Origin: Trebouxia sp. TZW2008
Lineage: Eukaryota > Chlorophyta > Trebouxiophyceae > Trebouxiales > Trebouxiaceae
NCBI GenBank assembly: GCA_002118135.1
Contig: BDIU01000358.1
Coordinates: 124,001 to 188,000, forward strand
DNA: 64,000 nt
Reading direction: 5' to 3'
Each line of letters starts with the position of its first letter. The stretch's first letter is position 1. This document shows positions 43,701 through 55,700 of the stretch, in pieces. The notes beneath the pieces were generated by a model. The model made no database searches and was not told the origin of the DNA. It saw only the letters and a list, made by a program, of their open reading frames with translations. The translations under genes were made by a program, and so were the position numbers.

Positions 43701-46700
43701 GGGTTCTTGTTTGGGAATGATCGCATTTAAGAGGGGCACCCTAGACCCTGTCTTTAGCAGAGGGCTGTCTTTGGGACTCAACTCTGTTTTCTTCATGCAG
43801 GTCATCTAAGCTGTTTGTCAGCGACAGAAGTGCATTGGTACCTGATTCAGGAGCACAATACAACAACAGTGGGGACACTGTTAGGAATGGCTGCCTGTCA
43901 AGTGGGCACCCTAGACCCTGTCTTTAGCAGAGGGCTGTCTTTGGGACTTGACTCTGTTTCCTGCATGCAGGTCATCTCAGCTGTCTGTCAGCGACAGATT
44001 TGTATCGCTACTTGAGTCAAGAGCACGATGCCACAACAGTGGGGGTGCTGTTAGGGATGGCCGCATCCAAGAGGGGTACCCTAGACCCTGTCATCAGCAA
44101 GATGCTGTTCCTGCATGTGCCTGCCCGCCATCCTGCCACATACCCTGAACTGGAGCTATCGCCCCTGGTTCAAGCTGCTGCCTTGTTGGGCTTAGGACTG
44201 CTGTACCAAGGCTCCTGTCATAGGTAAGACTGTGCTGCTTGAATCCTTGCCATCAAAGGTCTGTCACACAAGGGCCACTCTAGAGCCTGTCAGCAGCAAG
44301 ATACTGTTCCTGCATGTGCCTGCCCGCCATCCTGCCACATACCCTGAACTGCAGCTATCACCCCTGGTTCAAGCTGCTGCCTTGTTGCGCTTAGGACTGC
44401 TGTACCAAGGCTCCTGTCAAAGGTAAGGGAATGCTGCCCACAATGAGTCTGAGGCGAAGACTTCTGCCCGGCATTACCAGTGTTTCGTATTATGCTGACG
44501 GACCTGCTCAGAGAAGTAACGCCCCTGGTTCACGCTGCTGCCTTGTTGGGCTCAGGACTTCTGTACCAGGGCTCCTGTCATAGGTAAGAGAATGCTGCCC
44601 ACATTGATGTGTGGCCCAAACTACTGCCTGGCATTGGCCTTGTTTCTTGTTATGCTGGTGAACCTACTCAGAGCTAGAGCTGTCACCCCTGGTGCAGGCT
44701 GCTGCCTTGCTGACCTTAGGCCTGCTTCACCAAGGCTCCTGTCATTGGTAGACCTGTTCTGCTCTATTCAGCTTGGGGCCAAGCCAGTTGCTTGGCGTTG
44801 CAAGATATCTTGGCCACTCACACCATCTACTTGGGGATGGAAGTTGGCAGCAGTCTCCCTTCCTTCACACCTTCTGAATTGCCTTCTGCTCCTGTTCTTC
44901 CCCACTGGCCTTCCCCAATGGCCTTGCACACACAGCACAGACATTGCTTTTCTTGAAATTGCACTCTGACAGCTGAGATCATGATGGAGGGCGCCGGGCG
45001 CAGGGTCAGGGGAGGGCAGCCTTCACTTCTTCTTCTGCCTTTTTCAGTGGTCTTGCACCCAGTGCAACAGACAGCTGCTTCCCTTTGAATGCAGGCTGAC
45101 AGCTGAGATCATGATGGAGGAGATAGGGCGGCGGCCGGGGGGCGGGGGAGGGGGTGAGTTTGGCAGTACCTCCACCCAGGGTTCTGCTGTCAGTCAGGAT
45201 AGGGAGGGTTACGCCCTGGCTGCGGGTCTGGCGCTAGGGCTGATCACCCTGGGGCAGGGCAGGGCTGCTGTGGGGCTGAGCGACCTACACATTGAAGACC
45301 GCCTCAGGTAGGCAAAGGTCTTACCATAGCACCAGTGATAACATCAACAGTAACGCTGACAGCAACAGTAAGACTGCATTGATACTCACAGTGACACTGA
45401 ATGGTCAGCGACAGCAAATGCAACATCAACATTGATACAGACATCAGCCGTGACCCTAACAGTAACACTAGCAGTTGTCAGGGTGTATAGAAAGCTGCAG
45501 CTGGCAGTGACAAAACCTGTTTCTGGGTGACTGCTGTAGTCACCATATCTTCAACAGTCACAAGTGCTTTGCCTCGCTCTGTTGTTATGCTGTCCAATCC
45601 TGGCAGTTGTCAAGCTGAGCCCACATTGCGCTCAGCAACAACTTGCCTGTGTGACCTTCAGATACTATGTGCTGAGCGGCTCAGACCCTGGAGTGCTGAA
45701 CAAAAGCAGCCAGTAACAAGGTTTCAGTACAGTATCTGACCCTTGTGTGCTTTGGCACAATCTTTAACAGCTTGTTTTTGCTAAATTTCAGGTCTGTGTG
45801 ATGGGCGACACAAACCCTGGCTTGCTCCACAGCAAGAATGCTGCAATGCAATCCACAAGGTCATAGCATGATCAAATTAGAAGTTGACACCGCTCTTGCC
45901 TGATTTTCAGGTACTATGTGCTGGGAGGCTCAGACCTTGGAGTGCTGAACAGCAGTCAGCCACAAGGTTCTGGTAAAGTCTTTGGCCCTGGGGTGATTGG
46001 GTCTGACCCCACCCTAGGGGAGGACTTGGGGTACCCCTCAGGATCTGCAGGGGGGTTTCGGGGTCCTGCTGATGACCTTGGCCAACAGTCTGGAGTGTCA
46101 CAGGTGACATTCTCCTGCAGCAACATTAGCCGTGAGATCACTGTTTGTACGCACTGAAAATGCTGCCATTGCTGCTGTGTCCCAAACACTAGCCCTGGGT
46201 CTCATGTTCCTATGCAACATTTGCATTGCTATCACTGGAGTCTTGCTCATTGTTGCAGCCACTGTTCTCCTGTGATGCTCATGCTATTTGTTGCTATACC
46301 AGATGGTCCTGGAAGGCAAGCTGGTCAACCTGGATGTGACCTCTCCTGCTGCAACATTAGCCTTGGGTCTCATGTCCCTACACACCAATGATGCTGTCAT
46401 TGCTGCGAGCTCTATACTGTGAGACACTCTTACTGCCCTTTGCTGTCAGCTTCTTGCAGTCAGCCACACTGACTGAATCTTATCTGTGGCGTGCTAGGTG
46501 GTACTTGAGGGCAAGCTGGTCAACCTGGATGTGACTTTCCCCGCTGCAACACTGGCCTTGGGTCTCATGTTCCTGCACACCAACAATGCTGCCATTGCTG
46601 CGGTCTTGCACATTGGACAGCCTGGAAATCTCTCAGTCCAATGCAAGCAGCCAGACTGATTTTGTCATGCATGACCTTGCTAGGTGGTTCTTGAGGGCAA

Positions 46701-49700
46701 GCTGGTTAACCTGGGCATGACTTCTGCCGCTGCAACACTAGCCCTGGGTCTCATGTTCCTACGCACCAACGATGCTGCCATTGCTGCGGTCTTCATGCTA
46801 CCAGACATCCGCTTTGCACCAAATCCTGTTGGTCTGATTGGTGCTGACACTTTGCATGACAGGTGGTGCTTGAGGGCAAGCTAGTCAACCTGGATGTCAC
46901 CTCTCCTGCTGCAACATTAGCCCTGGGTCTCATGTTCCTACGCACCAATGATGCTGCCATTGCTGCGGTCTTCACTCTGCCAGACACCCACTTTGCACTG
47001 GACTACGTGCGGCCGGACTTTGTGATGCTTCGGGTGTTGGCTAGGTCCCTGGTGATGCAAGAGGGGGTGCGACCCACCCAAGCATGGGTGGAAGCCCAGA
47101 TGCCCCCCCTGATTAAGGTCAGCAAGCTTATGTTTATGTATCTCTGCGTGCATTCATCATTATGTATGCAGCCGGACTTTGTGGTGCTGTGGACGCTGGC
47201 TAGGTCCCTGGTGATGCAAGAGGGGTCGCAACCCACCCAGGCATGGGTGGAAGCCCAGATGCCCCCTCTGGTCAAGGTCAGTAAACTCAAATTTTGAGGG
47301 TTTTGTCAGCCTTTCCTTGTTGCATCTTTGCATGCATGCATGCAATCATGCTTCGGATATTGGCTAGGTCCCTGGTGATGCAACACGGGGTGCAGCCCGC
47401 CTAGGCATGGGTTGAAGCCCGGACGCCCCGTCCTGTCAAGGTCAGCCATCATCCATGCACCTGTGCATGCTCGCACTCGTTCATACATTCTCACTTTCAT
47501 TCAATCAATTTAGTACCTGCTTGTCCATTGGCATCAGGGTCTGTCAGCAGTGCAAATGCTGCAGCTGAGTGAGTGGAAGTGGCTGCTGATGAGACAGCAC
47601 AAAATCTCTCAGATGTGTTGTTGCATGCAGGGCCTGGTGTCAAAGTACATGTCAGGAGCTCTGGGCAAGATGAGAGGGGCAGGGCAGATGGCAGACCTGG
47701 AGGCCATAGGGCAGGCCCACATCAGCGCTGTTGCTGGTGCCTACTTGTTCACTGGCATCAAAATTGATTCATTGACAACATTATCACATAAGCAAATGCA
47801 GTGATCATGTGTCCATGCAGGGCCCAGTGTCAAAACACGTGTCAGGGGCTCAGGGCAAGATCAGAGGGGCAGGGCAGAGGGCAGACCTGGAGGCCATAGG
47901 GCAGGCCCACATCAGCGCTGTTGCTGGCGCCTGCTGTTCCATTGGCATGATACTTGATTCATTGACAATATGATTACAAAAGCAAATGCAGCAGACATGT
48001 GTGCATTCAGGGCTCAGTGTCAAAATACATGTCAGGGGCTCAGGGCAAGATCAGAGGGGCAGGGCAGAGGGCAGACCTGGAGGCCATAGGGCAGGCCCAC
48101 ATCAGCGCTGTTGCTGGCGCCTGCTTGTCCATTGGCATCAAGTTTGCCGGCAGCGCAAATGCTGCAGCTGAGAAAGTGCTGCGCCACTACGTTATGTACT
48201 TCCTTACCGCAAAGCAGCAAGTACCAGACGCAAATGCTGGTAAGCACATGCAGCCTTCACATAGCGACTGCGCATTCTCAGTCTGCGCCTTGGCTGTGAA
48301 CGGTTTCGCCTCCTTGAACAGAACTCATTTTGCAGAGCTTTGCTTGTGCAATTGGGCAGTCTACATTCGCTCTGCACAATGTGCAATCGGGACTGAGGCA
48401 ACAGTATCAGTGCATCTGTCATATGCATACATGACAGGTAGACAACAACAACATCTGTGGTCTCTACAAATGCAAGTGAAGACAACGACTTCATACTGAT
48501 GGGCAGAAATGCCTGTTGGTGTCTGACCCTCCGTCTGTTTGTGTTACAGGGGGTTGGCGTGGGCTGGACAAGGGAGCCCTTGAGGGGTGCTTGGGGGTGG
48601 TGGCTCTGGCACTTGGAGTAGTGATGGCAGGCACAGGCCACCTGCCCACCCTCAAACTCCTCAGAGGTACGTTCTCAGATTCATGCTTCTCAGTCAAAAG
48701 TCTCACCTGTGGGACAGGGGTTGGCGGGGATATCTGATGGTGAAACCTATGGTACTCGGGGTGGCGACGATAGGCACAGGTCAGCTGAACGCCCTCAAAC
48801 TTGTTGGAGGTAAGCTTCTGGTACCGCCTCCTTTCAGCGAGCTCATTCAAGTTGGCAGCAGTCATCTGCTGAATCAGATACAGTCTTCTGCTAGTTTCAT
48901 GTGCTTTTTGTTCTCAAGATTGTGGCGTGTCCATGACCAGTGTTGGCTTGCGTCATACACAATTCCCTGAACCTTCTACAGAGCTGAGAAGAAGGCTGCA
49001 CGATTGAGCCGCAGTGATGGCCATGGGTGAAGCCCTCCAGCACAACTACAACCCCCGTATGTGCATGAGCTTAGCCCTTTGGGTTCTGTTCATGTCACAG
49101 GAGCCTCATGCTGTCAATGCACTCCATGCACAAGTGATGTACAAGTGATACAACCTTCTTTTGCAGGGCTGAGGAGAAGGCTGCAGGGCCCAGCCGCAGT
49201 AATGGTCCTAGGTCAAGCCAGCCAGCACAACTACAGCGCTCATATGTGCATGAGCTTAGCCCTTTGGGTTCTGTTCGTGTCACAGGAGCCTTCTGCTGTC
49301 CATGCACTCTATGCACAAGTGATGTACAAGTGATACAACCTTCTATTGCAGGGCTGAGGAGAAGGTTGCAGGGCCCAGCTCCAGTGACGGTCATGGGTCA
49401 GGCCAGCCAGCACCACTACAATGCCCATATGAGCACCAGCCTGGCTTTGGGTTTCCTGTTCATGTCAGGGGATCCTTGCTGTATTCTCCAGCATCAACAC
49501 TGTCCATGTACGAATGACTGAATGTTTCACAGGGCTGAGAAGGAGGCTGCAGGGCCCTGCCCCAGTGATGGTCATGGGTCAGGCCAGTCAGCACAACTAC
49601 AGCGCCCATATGAGCACCAGCCTGGCTTTGGGCTTCCTGTTCATGGCAGGGGGCACTTCCACGTTCAGCACCAGCCCTCAGGCCACAGCAGCCCTGGTCA

Positions 49701-52700
49701 TTGCCCTGTTCCCCAGATTCCCACATTCTCCCACAGACCATAGATGCCACCTGCAAGTAAGGAACTAGAAATACTCACGCGATGTAAATTACTTGCCTAG
49801 TCGTTGTTTGAGCACAGATGGTACAAGGCAGTGCCCGTCAGGGTCTGTGTAGGGTTTCTTGGTGTTGAAGTTACCCACACAGGCTATAGCAGCCCTGGTC
49901 ATTGCCCTGTTTCCGAGATTCTTACACTCTCCAACTGACCATAGATGCCACCTGCAAGTAAGCAGCAGCATTAAGTTTCTGTCTAAGGTTTGCATGTCTA
50001 AAAAATGACCATAGCTGTCATATCAGCCCTAGTCATTGCCCTGTTCCCCAGGTTCCCACATTCTCCAGCAGACCGCAGATGCCACCTGCAGGTAAGGAAG
50101 CACAACTGACCAAGCATGACTTTGATGACCTGCATCATGAAGTTCACATTGTTGCATCAGCATTATTGCCCCACAAAAGCTCAAGACTCAGTGCATGCCA
50201 TAGACCATTTATAGATCACCTAAGCTCACTTACATCTGCTGATTTGAACTTTTCATCATGATCTTGTATTACTTTCATGTCTGTTCATGATGTCCTGAGT
50301 GTTAATGATGGTGATGCACATTTGTGCTGCTGCATGGCTCTCAGGCAACCTTGTGATTCTCACTGTTCGGCCATGTTTTACTGAAAGCTGTGATAATTTG
50401 TTTCAGGATCAGCAGCCAAGTTCACAGGATGGCATGGTGGTGAATTGTCTGAATAAACCATTACACATCCTGATTCTGATGCTGAGCACATGTCATGTCT
50501 GACAAGACTTAGGCCTTACAAACTTAGAACCAGTGCTAGCGTGTGTGACTTGTTGATGTGATCATTATGCCTGTTGATCTTATCATAACAATATCATTGC
50601 TGTTGTTGTGATGGTAGCTGTGATGCTCTGCAGGCTTTCAGGCATCTGTATGTGCTGGCAGTGGTACCACGCAGCATTGAAGCCATTGATGTTGATAGCA
50701 AATCATTCCTGTCAACAGTCAACTCGTGAACGCGGCATCAGTGTGGCTGTCATGCGCTGCAGGCTTTCAGGCATTGATATGTCTTGGCAGTGGAGCTGCG
50801 CAGCATTGAAGCCAGTGACGTGGACATCAAAGCATCTATCTGTGTTCCTGTCAGCAGCTCACTCAAGGGTGACATGATTGTGGCTGTGATGTGATGCAGT
50901 AATGCTGATAAGCAGCCAAGAAGCATATGAGCACGTTGACAGTTGTGATCTCATGCAGGCTTTCAGGCATTTATATGTGCTAGCAGTGGAGCCTCGCAGC
51001 ATTGAAGCCATTGATGTTGACAGCAAAGCATCTGTCTATGTCCCAGTCAGCATCACTTTGGACTCCCAAAATCAGGTCCGCTTCCTGTTGTCACAGTCTG
51101 CAAGTCGCAGACCATCAAAGCATCTGGTAATGCCCCAGTCAGTACTACAGTGAAGTCTCAGATCCAGGTCTGCTTTCTGTCAACTGCCCGACATGAACTC
51201 AGCCTGAAGTTTGAAGCTGCAATGCAAGACTGCCATGTTGAACTGTGAAAGTCTGCTTTTCTTTGATTATGATCAAGTGCTGTGCTTCCCAATTTGCTGC
51301 ATGCATTGCTACGATGTCCTGTGCTTTGTGAATGCCCCCCGCAGCCTGCACGCATTATACGTGCTGAAAGGTTGTGAGCATGCTGCTGTCATTGTTGCAG
51401 AATGGCTGCAGACTGGATGCAGTGCGCAAATGCCATAAAATGCCCGATTGTAGCCTCTGACAAATGGCACAATGTTTCTCACTAGATAATGGACATCTAC
51501 TCTGCTGCCACAACACAACTTTGCATTGTGCAGGATCCTAATGCAACAACTCAGCCCCAGGCTGCGCAGCCTGGTCAGCTTAGTCAACAGGAGCCCACCG
51601 AGTCATCATCAGTCATGAGTGATGAGGGGGTAACCCCTGGGGGGGCCTCCTTCAGCAGACCCGCCCCCTGTCTACTCCCTGAGAGACATCAGGTCAGTGT
51701 GTCGCTTGTGCATGATAAACAATACAGGGACAGAAAGCATTATGCAACAAGAGAAGAGGGCACAAAGTACTGAAATGAAGAGTTCCTGCTGCTAGGCAAT
51801 GAAGCAAGACACTGTGTTTCCTTAAGGCAGCCCAGCATGACATGAAACAGTAACTTTGTCTTTGTGATGACAAAACATGTGGAGGCTGGGAGCAATCTGT
51901 CCTAGAGTTGTGACGACAGTTTCAACAAGCTGCCAATGTCAGCAAACACTAGAGCATGCTTCTGTCAGCAAGCCTATGATGTAACGTAGGCCGCAACCAA
52001 TAGACCAAGTTGCTACTGCTAATATCAGTTGAATGGTGCGGGTGTCACTGCTCCCATATGTTCGTGCATTGGCAGTGAGCGTGCAGTGACCTCCTTGTTG
52101 TTCTCAGGCAGTATGTATTTACTGCTGCAAGAGCTTGCAGTCTGCGGGCTGAGGTGTTGGCCTGAAGCGGTGTCTGACAGCAGCAGGGCCAGATGATGAC
52201 CCCCTGGGGGTGCTGGGAGGCTAGTGCAGGGGTTGCACTAATAACCTCAAACTGCGCTCAAGCACTGCATGTTTACAGGTGCAAGAGCTTGCAGTGTGCG
52301 GGCCAAGGTATTGGCTTCAAACAGTGTCTGACAACAGCACTGGGCCAGGCGGTGACCTGTTGAGGGGAAAGCACTTGTGGTGTACCTGCTGCTTTGCACG
52401 ACAGTCACACATTGTGACTCCACAGGTGCAACAGCTTGCAGTGTGTGGGCCGAGGTATTGGCCTCAAACGGTGTCTGACAGCAGCACTCGGCCAGATGAT
52501 GACCCCGTGGGGGTCTTGGGGGGTAGTGCAGGGGTTACATTAGCAACTCCATGTTGCATACAAAACACTGCACAACTACAGGTGCAAGAGCTTGCAGTCT
52601 GCAGGCCGAGGTATTGGCCTCAAAAAGTGTCTGACAGCAGCACTGGGCCAGACGGTGACCTGTTGAGGGGAAAGCACTTGTGGTGTACCTGGTGCTTTGC

Positions 52701-55700
52701 ATGGCAGTAACATGTTGTATATCTACAGGTGCAAGAGTTTGCAGTGCGTGGGCCAAGATATTGGCCTCAAACGGTGTCTGACAGCAGCACTCGGCCAGAG
52801 GATGACCCCATGGGAGTCTTGGGGGGTAGTGCAGGGATTGCATTAGCAAGTCCGTGTTGCATTCAAAGCACTGCATATCTACAGGTGCAAGAGCTTGCAG
52901 TGTGTGGGCCAAGGTATTGGCCTCAAACGGTGTCTGACAGCTGTAGTGGGCCAGATGATGACCCTATGGGGGTCCTGGGGGGTAGCGCTGGGGGTGCCCT
53001 GGCGGCTCTGTATCGCAGCCGGACACTGTACGTACAACGAAAGGCTGGTGCCCTGAGTTATACAGATGACCCATCGGGAGTGCGAAGCCTTCTGTCTACT
53101 GCTTTCTACAAGGTGGGTAGACAATGCTTCTTGTTGTCCCCAGCAACATCAAGCTTTCTTGAGTCTGAAGCGGTCCAGACTGCATGGACCATGCAATGAG
53201 CTGTTGGAGTGCCTGCATTCTAGCCACAGGGTTAAAGTATTTTGCTGCTTGTGCAGGGTGGATTCACAGCGCAGGAGGGGTTTGACCTGGTGGACTTGTG
53301 CGCCACCTTGTCTTGATGACATTGCAACAACTATGACTATGGTGTTTGAGTGTCTTCTGTTTGTGACGCTGCAGGGCAGTTTGGGTGAGCAGGAGGGGTT
53401 TGACTTGGTACACCTGTGCGCCACCTTCTCTGCTAGCCCCTTCATTATGGCCTTTGCTCAGGTGATCTATCGCAACAAGTGTTACTTTTGCATTTGTCAT
53501 CAAGTTGTCATCACAGCCTTTGCGCATGTGACGACCCACCAGCTGTCTTGGAGCATGACTGTAGAGCCAGAACATTGCATGCATGGATGCACATTGACCT
53601 TGCACATGTGTGTCACCTTCCCTGCTAGCCCCTTCATCATGAAACACGTGCAGGCAGCTTATTGTGTAGAAGCTGTTTGGCAAAGGCTCTGCTCAGGTGT
53701 CCATGAATTGCCCTGAAGTCAGCGTTGCTTCAATACCTCCTTGAGAGGGTTACATTACTACAGCATTGCTGCATAACTTGCCATGAAGCTTTTCAGTCAG
53801 AAGTCAACAGATAGTTTCAATTTTCAGGCCAGGCTGACTTTGAAAACTTTGTTCTCAAAGATTTTCTTATCATAGATGTTGAGATCAATCTCTGTCACAT
53901 CGCTGTTGCAGAGGTTCTGCTCTCAGCCCTCTACAACCTCTTCCTCTTCTTCCCTATCACAGCCTTCATCATCACAGCAGCAGCACAGTCCTCCAGGTTC
54001 CATCAGCCAAGGAAGAAGAGGAAGAGCCACAGGGCCAGACAGCCGAAGAAAAAGGAGGAGGGAGGCGGCTGATGAGCTGAGGGCTTTTTGCCGAGAGGCC
54101 CTACATGAGTGCATCACTCAGGAGAAGCCTAACAGTCTGCAGAGCTACCTAATGCTGTACAGTCTCATGCATAGCGTCCTTGAATCTGTTTCAGGTGAGA
54201 CAGCTGCAATATTTGTTCTATAAGGCCAACTGCAGACTGTAACAATGGTGATAGGTTGAGTCTTGAGAAGCTCTACATGAGTGCATCTTTCAGGAGAAGC
54301 CAAACAGCTTGCAGAGATACCTAATGTACAGTCTCATGCATAGCATCCTTGAACCTGATTTAGGTGAGACAACTGCAAAAGGTGTTCAACACAGCCAACC
54401 ACAGACTGAAACAATGTTGATAGTATGAGTGTGGAGAGGCCCTGCTTGAGTGCATGACTCAGGACAAGCCAACAGCCTGCAGAGCTATCTTATGCTGTGT
54501 GGTCTCATGCACAGCATAAGACAAGATCATGCACAGCGTCCTTAAATCTGATTCAGGTGAGACAGCTGCACAAGTTGTTCAATCAAGCCAACTACAGACT
54601 GTAATGATGCTGATAGATTGAGTCTTTAGAGGCTCTACAAGAGTGCATCCCTCAGGAGAAGCCCAACAGCCTGCAGAGCTACATAGTGCTGTACAGTCTC
54701 ATGCATGGCGTCCTTGAGTCTGACTCAGGTGAGACGGCCGCAAAAGTCTTTGACGCACAGCCTTTTCTTGAAGTCATCGATTACACTTGGGACACCAGCA
54801 TATACTCGCACCCGTACGGAGCGCATGTAAAAGATTGCGTAGACGTAAGTCCTACACAATGTGATGTGCATACATAACATAAATGGATGCAACTGCACGT
54901 GTTGCGAGAGCTGTAGGCTTGTGTCAGCATGTATGCTGTGACATTATGTGAACACTCATGCACAATGCTTGCCATGACATGCAGATATTTGTTGTGTTCA
55001 TACAGGCAGACATAAGGATAAGGCCCTCACGGCAGGGCTACCCCCAGCAACTGCCCTCTGGAATCTCAAGCTGGCCCTTGCATACTACAGCAGCAGCGTG
55101 GCCAACCTGTCAGCTGATCTGGGATCCCAGGCTTCTTCCTCAGGTGATGCACAAGCCTTGCTTGTGGGTCCTTCATTGGTGTAAATGACTCTTGTAGGAA
55201 TCGTGCTAGGCTCATTATGTACAACTATGTGATGGGCAGGCTTATGCAAAATGGAATGCTTGCAAGATGTAGGATTGTCCTTCTTACCTGATTTTTCCCA
55301 AAGTATTATACGAGATGTGGATGAAGCTATGGTTTTGTTCGTGTACTTCATATGCAGCTCTGGCAAAAAATGCCGACACAGCTATACTCAACAGAAGACC
55401 TAATTTTCCTGGCATCGAACTCAAGATCATGTCTGTACCAAAGTCAATGACTGACCCTTGAAGCGTGAGGGTCTAGCAGCGGAGCCCTTCAGACAAAAGA
55501 TTTGCCCTGCAGACTGCCTTGCAGCAGTGGTATCATTGCCAGTGGGTACATTCTTGCTATTGATCTGCTTTGAGGGCCTTTGTATGCAGTGCTTGGTGTA
55601 AATTTTCACCAGCTGCTAATCAGAATAATTCCAATGCAAATCAGACTACCCAACTGATGCAAAGATTCAATGCCAGCTGATCAAGTGAGGTTCAATGCAA

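Noticed and set aside
48204..48865. Two overlapping minus-strand frames of 124 and 145 codons
   Set aside because: They are antisense to APC1 exons 48011-48239 and 48550-48666 and their copies, with no family resemblance.
41468..50095. Tandem exon copies as an assembly artefact
   Set aside because: Copies differ by many substitutions, indels and stops and are truncated at different points. Collapsed or misassembled repeats would be nearly identical.
52122..52884. CRISPR-like regular array
   Set aside because: Units are about 150 bp, diverged, and homologous to the adjacent exon including its splice acceptor. There are no short identical repeats with unique spacers, and the host is eukaryotic.
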